Shown here one piece after another: positions 44,420-53,181 of a stretch of DNA of 64,000 bases. Within the stretch, counting starts at the first letter, position 1, and every line of letters begins with the position of its first letter. Made by a program: the position numbers and the translations under genes. Location: positions 1-64,000 of the forward strand of contig CANLEQ010000002.1 in assembly GCA_947489705.1 (NCBI GenBank), given 5' to 3'. The notes beneath the pieces are model-generated. The model was not told the origin of the DNA. It made no database searches and saw nothing but the letters and a program-made list of their open reading frames with translations. The stretch is from an uncultured Paracoccaceae bacterium. Lineage in GTDB: Bacteria; Pseudomonadota; Alphaproteobacteria; Rhodobacterales; Rhodobacteraceae.

Positions 44420-45463
44420 ATGAGCCTTTCCCCCATGCCGCGACCGACCGTTCGTGACGTTGCCAAAGCCGCCGGGGTCAGTCTCGCAACCGTCGACCGG
44501 GTCCTCAACGGCCGCAACGGCGTTCGATCGACGACCCAGGCGCGCGTTCTCGCCGCGATGAAGAAGCTCGATTACGAGCGCGACATCATGGCGGCGAACC
44601 TGTCGAAGCAGCGGGAATATCGTCTGGCCTTCGTTCTGCCCACGGGCAGCAACACCTTCATGCGCGAGATCGAGGCCGAGGTGGAACAGCTTCGCAAGAC
44701 CTTCGAGCGGGCGCGCGTGCGGCTGCAGATCATCACCGCCCCGGCCTTCGACGGCCGCGCGCTCGCCGAAACGCTCGACCGGCTCGATCCGTGCGAGATC
44801 GACGGCGTCGCGCTGGTGGCCACCGATGCGCCGGAGATCACGGCCGCGATCGAGAAGCTGCGCGCGAACGGCATCAACGTCGTCACCCTGGTCAGCGACC
44901 TGCCCACCTCGCCGCGGGAGCATTTCGTGGGCATCGACAACGTGGTCGCGGGCAGGACGGCGGCGGGGCTTCTGGGCAGGTTCTGCTCGGGGCGGCGCGG
45001 CTCGGTCGCGGTGGTGGCGGGATCGATGATGCTGCGCGACCATGCCGAGAGACGCAGTGGTTTCGACCAGGTCATGCGCGACGAATACCCCCAGTTGAAC
45101 GTGCTCGAAACGATCGAGGGCTACGACGAGGCGGACCGCGTGGAGGACCTGCTCTCGGCGCATCTGCGGCAACACCGAGACGTGGTCGGGATCTACAGTA
45201 TAGGCGCCGGCAACAGGGGCGTCGCGCGGACCGTGCCGCGCATGGATCTCTCGCCGCGGCCCTTCGTCGTGGTGCACGAACTGACGAAATACGCACGGGC
45301 CGAACTTCTGTCGGGCGTGTTCGACGCGGTGATTAACCAGGATGTCGGACACGAGATCCGCAGCGCGGTGCGGGTCCTGACCGCGCTCATCGACGGGCGG
45401 CCGATCGTCAAGGCGCAGGAGCGCATCAGGGTCGAGATCTTCATGCGCTACAATCTTCCCTGA
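44420..45463 (+). CDS. LacI-family transcriptional regulator
   Basis: The 347-residue protein has an N-terminal LacI helix-turn-helix (PTVRDVAKAAGVSLATVDRV, residues 8-27, then LNGRNGVR, the hinge) and a periplasmic-binding-protein-like sugar-sensing domain. The SLATVDRVLNGR recognition segment belongs to the branch with D-R-V rather than S-R-V. The ATG at 44420 is chosen, with an alternative at 44435; ribosome-binding sequence is weak. Located directly upstream of the sugar operon on the same strand, it is the likely local regulator. Confidence 0.88.
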   Translation: MSLSPMPRPTVRDVAKAAGVSLATVDRVLNGRNGVRSTTQARVLAAMKKLDYERDIMAANLSKQREYRLAFVLPTGSNTFMREIEAEVEQLRKTFERARVRLQIITAPAFDGRALAETLDRLDPCEIDGVALVATDAPEITAAIEKLRANGINVVTLVSDLPTSPREHFVGIDNVVAGRTAAGLLGRFCSGRRGSVAVVAGSMMLRDHAERRSGFDQVMRDEYPQLNVLETIEGYDEADRVEDLLSAHLRQHRDVVGIYSIGAGNRGVARTVPRMDLSPRPFVVVHELTKYARAELLSGVFDAVINQDVGHEIRSAVRVLTALIDGRPIVKAQERIRVEIFMRYNLP

Positions 45464-45500
45464 GGCGAGCGGGTCATCGCCTTTACAGCCCTTTCCGATC

Positions 45501-45516
45501 TGATGTACGTACCTCA
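45501..45516. promoter_or_regulatory. Candidate operator for the LacI-family regulator
   Basis: TGATGTACGTACCTCA is a 16-bp inverted repeat: TGA-N-GTAC and its mirror, with one mismatched pair. It lies 38 bp after the regulator stop and 71 bp before the binding-protein start. A weak promoter TTTCCG-N17-CATACT (45492-45520) spans it, so bound regulator would block transcription. Confidence 0.5.
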
Positions 45517-45586
45517 TACTGAATACACCGCCACGATTCGAGGAGGATCGTCGGCAAACCGGCGTGATTGCCGATGGGAGGGGAAG

Positions 45587-46852
45587 ATGATGAAACAGAC
45601 CATGAGCGTCACCGCAATGCTCCTGAGCTCGATCGCGGCGCAGGGGGCCTGGGCGCAGACCGAGGTGAACGTCCTGCGCGTTCAGCCCGGCGATGCCGAG
45701 CAGGCGTTCTACGAGCGCGTCGAGCAGGAATACGAAGCCGAGCATCCGGATGTGGATGTCGTGTTCGAATACATCGCCAACGAAGCCTACAAGTCGAAGC
45801 TGCCGACGCTGCTGCAATCGGATGCACGCCCCGACATCTTCTATAGCTGGGGCGGCGAGACCCTGGTCGAACAGGCCGGCGCCGGCTTTCTCCAGCCGAT
45901 CGGCGACATGGTCCCGCAGGAGGCGCTCGACACGTTCCCCGAGGCCGCGCTCAACGCCTATACGGTCGACGGCAACCTCTACGGGCTGCCGCTCTATGCG
46001 ACCGAAGTGGTCTTCTGGGTCAATACCGACCTCACCGAGGAGGCCGGCGTCGACCACACCCAGATCGAGACCTGGGAGGACCTCAAGGCCGCCGTGCAGC
46101 AGCTCAAGGATGCAGGCGTGACGCCGATCATCGCCGGCGGTCAGGACAAGTGGCCGCTGCATTTCTACTGGAGCTATCTCGCGTTGCGCGAGGGCGGCCC
46201 CGACGTCGTGACCGCGGCCGTCAACGGCGAGGGCGACGGGTTCGAGGAAGAGGCGTTCGTCGAGGCGGGCGCGCGGTTCCAGGAACTCACCGAGATGGAG
46301 CCGTTCCAGAACGGCTACATGGGCACCACCTACGAGACGGCGAGCGGGATGTTCGCCGACGGCGAGGGCGCCTTCCATCTCATGGGCGACTGGGATTACC
46401 TGCCGATGCGGGCGCGGTCGACCTCGGGCGAGGGACTTGCCGACGAGCAGCTCGCGATCATGTCGTTCCCGAGCGTCTCCGATCCGGTCACCGAGGGTGG
46501 CAACAACGCCACGCTCGGCGGCATGAACGGCTGGGCGGTCACCACCGACGCGGAGCCCGAGGCGGTCGACTTCCTGACCTTCCTGCTCAACCAGGACCAC
46601 CAGGAAGAGGTCGCGCGCGAAGGGATCTTCATCCCGATCGTGAAGAATGCCGAGCAGGCGCTCGACAATCCGTTCTTCCAGCAGGTCGCGCAGGACATCG
46701 CGCAGGCCGATTATCACCAGATCTTCCTGGACCAGTTCCTCGGCGCCTCGGTGGGTGCGACGGTGAACGACATCTCGGCCGACCTCGCGCAGGGCGCGAT
46801 CACGCCCGAAGAGGCCGCAAGCCAGGTTCAGGAAGCATGGGACTTCCGCTGA
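45587..46852 (+). CDS. Sugar ABC transporter substrate-binding protein (family 1)
   Basis: The 421-residue periplasmic protein has a signal peptide (MMKQTMSVTAMLLSSIAAQ, cleavage at AWA-Q near 23), then TEVNVLRVQPGDAEQAFYER and ARPDIFYSWGGETLVEQ, typical of the MalE/UgpB-type family for oligosaccharides. The start at 45587 is set by the GGGAGGGG stretch just upstream; an earlier in-frame ATG would put an odd tail before the signal peptide. First transport gene of the operon, followed by a hairpin. The likely ligand, judged by the GH43 gene, is a xylo-oligosaccharide. Confidence 0.9.
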   Translation: MMKQTMSVTAMLLSSIAAQGAWAQTEVNVLRVQPGDAEQAFYERVEQEYEAEHPDVDVVFEYIANEAYKSKLPTLLQSDARPDIFYSWGGETLVEQAGAGFLQPIGDMVPQEALDTFPEAALNAYTVDGNLYGLPLYATEVVFWVNTDLTEEAGVDHTQIETWEDLKAAVQQLKDAGVTPIIAGGQDKWPLHFYWSYLALREGGPDVVTAAVNGEGDGFEEEAFVEAGARFQELTEMEPFQNGYMGTTYETASGMFADGEGAFHLMGDWDYLPMRARSTSGEGLADEQLAIMSFPSVSDPVTEGGNNATLGGMNGWAVTTDAEPEAVDFLTFLLNQDHQEEVAREGIFIPIVKNAEQALDNPFFQQVAQDIAQADYHQIFLDQFLGASVGATVNDISADLAQGAITPEEAASQVQEAWDFR

Positions 46853-46866
46853 TCTCCTGACGCACC

Positions 46867-46892
46867 GGCGCGCGCCCGTCGAGGCGCGCGCC
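46867..46892 (+). promoter_or_regulatory. Intercistronic hairpin after the sugar-binding-protein gene
   Basis: Two exact copies of the self-complementary GGCGCGCGCC flank a 6-base loop (CGTCGA), giving a 10-bp stem 14 bp past the stop. No T-run follows. Probably a 3'-end stabiliser or partial attenuator between the binding protein and the permeases. Confidence 0.6.
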
Positions 46893-46914
46893 CTTCCCGC
46901 TTGCGGAGACGATC

Positions 46915-47841
46915 ATGCCATCGACGACTGACAGCCAACGAATGCCGCTGGCCGACCGGCTGCGCCGCGGTCTGAGCAACGGGCGGATCACCTCCGTCCT
47001 CATCCTGCTTCCCCCCGCGCTGATCCTGTTCACGCTCTTCGTGATGCTGCCGCTGCTCGAATCGGGCTATTACGCCTTTTTCGACTGGAACGGCTACGGC
47101 GAGCCCACCGATTACGTGGGCCTCGAGAATTTCGAGCGGATCGTCGGGCATTCGGTCTTCCACACGGCCGCGGCCAATACCGGCAAGATCATCGCCGTTT
47201 CGCTGATCGTGCAGATGCCGTTCGCGCTTCTCCTCGCGCTGCTGATCTATCGCAAGACGCCGACCAACGCGGTCTTCCGGCTGATCTTCTTCCTGCCCTA
47301 CATCCTGGCCGAGGTCGCCGCTGGCCTGATCTGGAGCTTCGTCTTCGACGGAAATTACGGCGTCACCGCCTCCATCGCCGAGGCATTCGGTGCCGAGAGC
47401 CTCTTCATCCTCGCCGATCGCGACTGGGCCTTCGTCGCTATCCTCACGGTGATCCTCTGGAAATATTTCGGCTTCCACATGATGATCTACATCGCGGCGC
47501 TGCAGGGCGTGTCGAACGACCAGATCGAGGCCGCCCGGATCGAGGGCGCGACCCGCCTTCAGGTCGTGCGCTACGTGCAGATCCCCGCAATCAAGCCCGC
47601 GATCGCGGTCAGCGCCTTCTTCGCCATCATCGGCGCGCTGCAGGTCTTCGACGTGATCATCCCGCTGACCAATGGCGGCCCGTCGAACACGACGCATACC
47701 ATCGTCACCTATCTCTACACGTTCGGGCTGACCCGCCTGAATATCGGCTTCGGCAGTGCGGTGGGCGTGATCCTCTTCGCCGTCGCCGTCACGATCGCCG
47801 TGTTCTATCAGCGGGTCTTCATGGGGAGGAGCGAGTCATGA
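46915..47841 (+). CDS. Sugar ABC transporter permease (MalF/UgpA-like)
   Basis: The 308-residue permease has about six membrane helices, the first from about 30 (VLILLPPALILFTLFVMLPL), and the EAA loop QIEAARIEGATRLQVVRYVQ. GCGGAGAC precedes the ATG. The stop overlaps the next permease start (ATGA). Confidence 0.9.
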   Translation: MPSTTDSQRMPLADRLRRGLSNGRITSVLILLPPALILFTLFVMLPLLESGYYAFFDWNGYGEPTDYVGLENFERIVGHSVFHTAAANTGKIIAVSLIVQMPFALLLALLIYRKTPTNAVFRLIFFLPYILAEVAAGLIWSFVFDGNYGVTASIAEAFGAESLFILADRDWAFVAILTVILWKYFGFHMMIYIAALQGVSNDQIEAARIEGATRLQVVRYVQIPAIKPAIAVSAFFAIIGALQVFDVIIPLTNGGPSNTTHTIVTYLYTFGLTRLNIGFGSAVGVILFAVAVTIAVFYQRVFMGRSES

Positions 47842-48665
47842 ACCCGCATTTCTGGCGCAACTTCGCGCGGGTGACGTTCCTGGTGGTCGTGTCCGCCTTC
47901 GTGCTCGCACCGCTGCTCGCGACCGTGCTCGGCGGTTTCAAGACCAATGCCGAGATCCGAACCAGCGCCTTCGGCCTGCCCGAGACCTGGAACATCGAGT
48001 TCTACGGCTCGATCCTCTACGATGCGTCGTTCTGGCGCTATCTCGGCAACTCGCTGCTGATCTCGCTCGGGACGGTGATCCTGACCCTGCTGGTGGGGGC
48101 GGCGGCGGCCTATGTCTTCGCGCAGATCAAGTTCTTCGGCTCGCGGATGATCTTCTCCTACCTGCTGCTGGGGCTGATGTTTCCGTTCGCCACCGCGATC
48201 CTGCCGCTTTTCATCAAGGTGCGCGACATCGGCCTGCTCGATACCTGGTGGGCAGTGATCCTGCCGCAGACGGCGTTCGGCCTGTCGCTGGCCATCCTGC
48301 TCTTCCGGACTTTCTTCGAGCAATTGCCCAAGGAGCTCTTCGAGGCCGCCTATATCGACGGATGCGGCTACGTGCGCTTCTTCTGGCGCTTCACCCTGCC
48401 GCTCTCGGCACCGATCCTCGCGACCGTGGGGGTCTTCGTCTTCGTGCAGAGCTGGAACAACTTCCTTCTGCCGCTCGTCGTGCTCAACAGCCGCGAGGTC
48501 TTCACCTGGCCGCTCGGGATGATGCAGTTCCGCGGCGAATACGTGACCGAATGGAACCGCACGCTGGCCTTCGTGACGCTCACGATCCTGCCGGCGATCG
48601 TCTTCTTCCTCGCGGCCCAGAAATACATCGTCGCAGGCCTCACCGGCGGCGCCGTCAAGGGATGA
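47838..48665 (+). CDS. Sugar ABC transporter permease (MalG/UgpE-like)
   Basis: The 275-residue second permease has about six membrane helices and the EAA loop ELFEAAYIDGCGYVRFFWRF. It forms the heterodimeric channel with the permease encoded upstream. The stop overlaps the GH43 start by ATGA, so the hydrolase is translationally coupled to transport. Confidence 0.9.
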   Translation: MNPHFWRNFARVTFLVVVSAFVLAPLLATVLGGFKTNAEIRTSAFGLPETWNIEFYGSILYDASFWRYLGNSLLISLGTVILTLLVGAAAAYVFAQIKFFGSRMIFSYLLLGLMFPFATAILPLFIKVRDIGLLDTWWAVILPQTAFGLSLAILLFRTFFEQLPKELFEAAYIDGCGYVRFFWRFTLPLSAPILATVGVFVFVQSWNNFLLPLVVLNSREVFTWPLGMMQFRGEYVTEWNRTLAFVTLTILPAIVFFLAAQKYIVAGLTGGAVKG

Positions 48666-50338
48666 CAATGACCGACCAGATCCAGAACCCGATTTTGCCG
48701 GGCTTCAACCCCGACCCCTCGATCGTGCGGGTAGGCGACGATTACTATGTCGCGACCTCGACCTTCGAATGGTTTCCGGGCGTGCAGATCCACCATTCGC
48801 GCGACCTTCGCAACTGGCGCCTCGTGACGCGGCCCCTTACCCGGGCGAGCCAGCTCGACATGCGGGGCGATCCCGATTCCGGCGGCGTCTGGGCGCCGGA
48901 TCTGAGCTATGCCGACGGGCTCTTCTGGCTGATCTACACCGACGTCAAGCGTCGCGACGGCGCCTGGAAGGACAGCCACAACTACCTCGTGACCGCGCCC
49001 GCGATCGAGGGGCCGTGGTCGGACGCAATCTATCTCAACTCCTCGGGGTTCGACCCGTCGCTCTTTCACGACGAGGACGGGCGCAAGTGGCTCCTCAACA
49101 TGATCTGGGACCATAATTTCGGCCCCGCGGGCGACCGGTTCGGCGGCATCGTGATGCAGGAATATTCGGTGCCCGACGAGCGTCTCACGGGGCCGATCCG
49201 CAACATCTATCGCGGCAGCGACCACAAGTTCACCGAAGGCCCGCATGTCTATCGCCGCGACGGCTGGTACTACCTGCTCACCGCAGAGGGCGGCACCGGC
49301 TACGACCATGCGGTGACGATGGCGCGGTCGCGCAATCTCGAGGGCCCCTACGAGACGGATCCGGCCAAGCACGTGCTCACCGCCAAGGACAGTCTCGACC
49401 ACGGTTTGCAGCGGGCCGGCCATGCCAGCATCGTCGAAACGCAAGACGGCGAGGTCTACATGACGCATCTCTGCTCCCGGCCGCTGGCCGAGACGCTGAA
49501 GCTTCCCACGGACGGCGCCAAGGGTATCCACGCCGACGATGTGCGCCGCTCGCCTCTGGGGCGCGAGACCGCGATCCAGAAGCTCGACTGGCCGGAAGGA
49601 GACTTTCCGCGGCTTGCCCACGGCGGCAACGCGCCGGCCACGCAGGTCGCGCCGCCGGACCTGCCGGAGCACCCGTTCGACCCCCTGCCCGCCCGCACCG
49701 ATTTCCGCGGGCCGGACCTGCCGCAGCCCTTCCAGTGGCTGCGGACGCCCGAGCCCGACCGGCTCTTCTCTCTCGCGGAGCGTCCGGGATATCTGCGGAT
49801 CTTCGGGCGGGAATCCCCGGGATCGGCGTTCGAGAACGCGCTGGTCGCCCGCCGTCAAACCGACCTCGCCTACAGTGCCGAGACCGAGATCGAGTTCGCG
49901 CCCGAGGATTACCAGCAATTCGCCGGCCTGATCTCGTGGTACAACCGGTTCAAGTTCCACTATCTCGCGGTGACGGCGAACGAGGCCGGAGAGCGGCTTC
50001 TGACCGTCTATAGCTGTCCGGCGGACTGGCCCGATGCGCGCGTGCGCTTTCCGCTCGACGCGCCGATCCGCCTGCCGGATACGGGCCCGCTCCGCCTCGG
50101 CTGCGATGTCGACGAGGCGGAGCTGCGGTTCCGCTACGCCACGGATGGCGACTGGCAGGATCTCGGGATCGTCCTCGACCAGTCGGCGATCTCGGACGAG
50201 GCCGGCAACGGGCCCGGAAACAACTTCACCGGGGCCTTCGTCGGCATCTGCGCCCATGACACGTCGGGCCGCGGGATATACGCGGATTTCCCGTATTTCT
50301 CTTACGAGGCCGCCACCGGCCGGGAGGAACAGATCTGA
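48662..50338 (+). CDS. Glycoside hydrolase family 43 beta-xylosidase, cytoplasmic
   Basis: The 558-residue enzyme starts ILPGFNPDPSIVRVGDDYYV; the Asp in NPDPS is the GH43 general base. A further conserved Asp is in FDPSLFHDEDG and the catalytic acid Glu in FTEGPHVYRRDGWYY. A C-terminal beta-sandwich (from about 345) matches the two-domain xylan 1,4-beta-xylosidase type. There is no signal peptide, so it acts on oligosaccharides after import. Xylo-oligosaccharides are the likely substrates; arabinofuranosides are possible for the family. The start overlaps the permease stop. Confidence 0.9.
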   Translation: MTMTDQIQNPILPGFNPDPSIVRVGDDYYVATSTFEWFPGVQIHHSRDLRNWRLVTRPLTRASQLDMRGDPDSGGVWAPDLSYADGLFWLIYTDVKRRDGAWKDSHNYLVTAPAIEGPWSDAIYLNSSGFDPSLFHDEDGRKWLLNMIWDHNFGPAGDRFGGIVMQEYSVPDERLTGPIRNIYRGSDHKFTEGPHVYRRDGWYYLLTAEGGTGYDHAVTMARSRNLEGPYETDPAKHVLTAKDSLDHGLQRAGHASIVETQDGEVYMTHLCSRPLAETLKLPTDGAKGIHADDVRRSPLGRETAIQKLDWPEGDFPRLAHGGNAPATQVAPPDLPEHPFDPLPARTDFRGPDLPQPFQWLRTPEPDRLFSLAERPGYLRIFGRESPGSAFENALVARRQTDLAYSAETEIEFAPEDYQQFAGLISWYNRFKFHYLAVTANEAGERLLTVYSCPADWPDARVRFPLDAPIRLPDTGPLRLGCDVDEAELRFRYATDGDWQDLGIVLDQSAISDEAGNGPGNNFTGAFVGICAHDTSGRGIYADFPYFSYEAATGREEQI

Positions 50339-51348
50339 TGGCCGAAGTGCGATTGAACAACCTGACCAAGCGGTTCGGGTCGGTGACCGTGATCCCGGAG
50401 CTGGACCTGACCGTTCCGGACGGGTCCTTCACCGTGCTGGTCGGCCCCTCGGGCTGCGGCAAGTCCACCTTGCTGCGGATCATTGCGGGGCTCGAGACGC
50501 CGACCGAGGGCAGTGTCGAGATCGGCGGCGCGGACGTGACGCGCGAGGAGCCGTCGAACCGCGGCATCTCCATGGTGTTCCAGTCCTACGCGCTCTATCC
50601 ACACATGACCGTGGCGCAGAACATCGATTTCGGTCTGCGCCTGTCGAAGACCCCCGCCGCCGAGCGCGAGGAACGTGTGGCCGAGGCCGCCCGGATCCTG
50701 TCGCTCGAACCGCTTCTCGACCGCAAGCCCGGCCAGCTTTCGGGCGGCCAGCGACAGCGGGTGGCGATCGGCCGCTCGATCGTGCGCCAGCCCAAGGTGT
50801 TCCTCTTCGACGAACCCTTGTCGAACCTCGACGCGGCACTCAGGTCGCAGATGCGGGTGGAGCTCGCGCAGTTGCACAAGTCGATCACCACGACCATGAT
50901 CTACGTCACCCACGACCAGGTGGAGGCGATGACGCTCGCCGATCAGATCGTGGTGATGAATGCCGGCCGGATCGAGCAGGTCGGCGCGCCGATGGAGCTC
51001 TACGACAAACCGCAAAGCGAGTTCGTGGCCGCCTTCATCGGATCGCCCAAGATGAACCTGCTGCCTGGAAAGGCGGTGCAGCACGACGAGGTCGAGACCG
51101 TCGGCATCCGCCCCGAACATATCCGCGCGGATACCGAGGACGGCGACTGGCCCGGTACCGCGACGATCGTCGAACATCTCGGGGCCGACACGATGGCGCA
51201 TGTCAAGGCCGACGAGCTCGGCGATCTGATCGTGCGCCTGCCCGGTCATACCCGCCTTTCGGCGGGGGACCGCGTCTTTCTCACGCCCGAGCGCGAGAAC
51301 CTGCACCTTTTCGGCAAGGACGGCCGGCGCATGGAGTTGAACGTATGA
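50338..51348 (+). CDS. ugpC: Sugar ABC transporter ATPase (UgpC/MsmX type)
   Basis: The 336-residue ATPase has Walker A GPSGCGKSTLL (about 38-48), Q-loop MVFQSYALYPHM, signature LSGGQRQRVAIGRSIV, Walker B LFDEPLSNLD and a C-terminal TOBE/OB domain from about 240. It shares the TGATG junction with the GH43 gene. Enzymes of this type can serve several sugar transporters; here it completes the local complex. Confidence 0.92.
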   Translation: MAEVRLNNLTKRFGSVTVIPELDLTVPDGSFTVLVGPSGCGKSTLLRIIAGLETPTEGSVEIGGADVTREEPSNRGISMVFQSYALYPHMTVAQNIDFGLRLSKTPAAEREERVAEAARILSLEPLLDRKPGQLSGGQRQRVAIGRSIVRQPKVFLFDEPLSNLDAALRSQMRVELAQLHKSITTTMIYVTHDQVEAMTLADQIVVMNAGRIEQVGAPMELYDKPQSEFVAAFIGSPKMNLLPGKAVQHDEVETVGIRPEHIRADTEDGDWPGTATIVEHLGADTMAHVKADELGDLIVRLPGHTRLSAGDRVFLTPERENLHLFGKDGRRMELNV

Positions 51349-52451
51349 GCCCTCTCGGAATCGGCATTATCGGCTGCGGCGTCATCAGCGAGATCTATCT
51401 CAAGAACGCGGCCCTCTTTCCGCAGATCGAGATCCGCGCCGTCGCCGACCTGCGCGCGGAGGCGGCCGAGGCACGGGCGCGGGATTTCGACGTCGAGGCC
51501 ACGACGCCGGAGGCGCTGATCGCCCGCGACGACATCGATATCGTCCTGAACCTGACGATCCCGGCCGCGCATGCCGAGGTGGGCCTCGCCGCAATCGCCG
51601 CGGGCAAGCACGTCTTTTCGGAAAAGCCGCTCGCCGGCACACTGGCCGAGGCGCACGACCTCGCGCGGGCGGCGGAGGAAGCGGGTTTGCGGCTCGGCTG
51701 CGCGCCCGACACGTTCCTCGGCGGCGCGCATCAGACGGCCCGCGCGCTGATCGATCAGGGTCGCATCGGTCAGCCCACCGCGGGCACGGCGATGCTGATG
51801 CTGGCGGGCCACGAGGCATGGCATCCGAACCCGGATTTCTACTATCAGCCCGGCGGCGGCCCGCTCTTCGACATGGGGCCCTACTACATCACCGCGATGG
51901 TCAACCTTCTGGGCCCCGTCGCGCGCGTCTCGGCCCTGGCCGCGCGGGGCCGCGACACGCGCACCATCGCGACCGGACCGCGGGCCGGCGAGACGGTGCC
52001 GGTCGAGGTGCCGACCCATGTCGCGGGCGTGATGGAATTCGCCTCCGGCGCGCTGGTGCAGATCGCGACCAGCTTCGAGGTGAAGAAGCACCGCCACACC
52101 CCGCTCGAGCTTTACGGGACCGAAGGCACGCTGGTGATCCCCGATCCCAACCGGTTCGACGGCGATGTCGAGATCTTCGACGGGGAATGGCGGTCCGAGC
52201 CGTTGACCCACGCGCATGGCGACGGCAATTACCGCGCGCTCGGCCTTGCCGACATGGCCGCTTCCATCGTCGAGGGCCGGCCGCACCGGGCGAATGGCGC
52301 GCTCGCGCTGCACGTGCTCGAGGTGATGGAGGCGCTCCTCGCCTCGTCCGAAAACGGCACCGCGATCCCGATCACATCGACCTGCGACCGGCCCGCGCCG
52401 CTCGCTCCCGGCGGCGAAACAGGCCGCATCGCATCCATGGAGGCCCTATGA
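51345..52451 (+). CDS. Gfo/Idh/MocA-family NAD(P)-dependent sugar oxidoreductase
   Basis: The 368-residue protein has a Rossmann domain with GIIGCGVISEIYLKNA at residues 6-21 and the catalytic EKPLAGTLAEA loop near 93-103. The C-terminal alpha/beta domain has DMGPYYITAMVNLLGP, typical of the family. It oxidises or reduces a hydroxyl of a sugar or glycoside. It is coupled by ATGA overlaps to the ATPase before it and to thuA after it, like the thuB-thuA pair that handles trehalose-type disaccharides. Confidence 0.9.
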   Translation: MSPLGIGIIGCGVISEIYLKNAALFPQIEIRAVADLRAEAAEARARDFDVEATTPEALIARDDIDIVLNLTIPAAHAEVGLAAIAAGKHVFSEKPLAGTLAEAHDLARAAEEAGLRLGCAPDTFLGGAHQTARALIDQGRIGQPTAGTAMLMLAGHEAWHPNPDFYYQPGGGPLFDMGPYYITAMVNLLGPVARVSALAARGRDTRTIATGPRAGETVPVEVPTHVAGVMEFASGALVQIATSFEVKKHRHTPLELYGTEGTLVIPDPNRFDGDVEIFDGEWRSEPLTHAHGDGNYRALGLADMAASIVEGRPHRANGALALHVLEVMEALLASSENGTAIPITSTCDRPAPLAPGGETGRIASMEAL

Positions 52452-53092
52452 GCCGAAAAGCACTGATTTTCTGGGGGGGCTGGGAAGGCCACGAGCCCGA
52501 AGCCTGCGCCAAGATCGTCGACGAAATGCTGCGTGCCGAAGGGTTCGACGTCGATGTCGAACACGGCACCGACATCCTCGGCCGGGGCGGGCTCGACCGC
52601 TACGACCTGATCGTTCCGCTCTCGACGCAGGTGCAGATCGACAAGGAGCCGCTCCAGAACCTGATCGACGCGGTCGAGGGCGGCACCGGGCTCGGCGGAT
52701 TTCACGGCGGCATGGGCGACACGTTCCGCAACGAGCCGGCCTACCAGTTCATGGTCGGCGGCCAGTGGGTCGCGCATCCCGGCAACATCATCGACTATCG
52801 CGTGGAGATCACGAAACCCGACGATCCGCTGATCGAGGGGATCGGCGATTTCGACTATCGCTCCGAGCAGTATTTCCTGCATGTCGATCCCGGCATCGAG
52901 GTTCTGGCGACCACGACCTTCAGCGGCGAGCACGCGCCCTCGACCGAGGGAACCGTCATGCCCGTGGTCTGGAAGCATCGCTACGGCAAGGCGCGGGTCT
53001 TCTATTCCGCCCTCGGCCATGTCGCGTCGGAATTCGACGTGCCACAGATGCGCGAGATCCTGCGGCGCGGATTGCTCTGGGCGGCGCGCTGA
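52448..53092 (+). CDS. thuA: ThuA-family sugar-utilisation protein
   Basis: The 214-residue protein is a single ThuA domain with a glutamine-amidotransferase-like fold: ALIFWGGWEGHEPEACA at the N-terminus, LSTQVQIDKEPLQNLIDAV, GLGGFHGGMGDTFRNEPAYQ and HPGNIIDYRVEI. ThuA and the oxidoreductase ThuB act together on trehalose or sucrose in rhizobia, through 3-keto sugar intermediates. Here the context is a beta-xylosidase operon, so the substrate is probably a different glycoside. It is the last gene before a 16-bp-stem terminator. Confidence 0.88.
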   Translation: MSRKALIFWGGWEGHEPEACAKIVDEMLRAEGFDVDVEHGTDILGRGGLDRYDLIVPLSTQVQIDKEPLQNLIDAVEGGTGLGGFHGGMGDTFRNEPAYQFMVGGQWVAHPGNIIDYRVEITKPDDPLIEGIGDFDYRSEQYFLHVDPGIEVLATTTFSGEHAPSTEGTVMPVVWKHRYGKARVFYSALGHVASEFDVPQMREILRRGLLWAAR

Positions 53093-53121
53093 ACGCAGCG
53101 GCGCGCCGGAACAGGCGCCAG

Positions 53122-53159
53122 ACGAGAAAGCCCGCGCAGACCCGCGCGGGCTTTCTCGT
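53122..53159. terminator. Strong bidirectional terminator between thuA and the ALDH16 gene
   Basis: A perfect 16-bp stem (53122-53137 with 53144-53159, containing AAAGCCCGCGC / GCGCGGGCTTT) and a 6-base loop. It lies 29 bp past the thuA stop and 22 bp before the stop of the convergent dehydrogenase. Confidence 0.85.
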
Positions 53160-53181
53160 TGCGACCGGCGCGTGGCACGGG

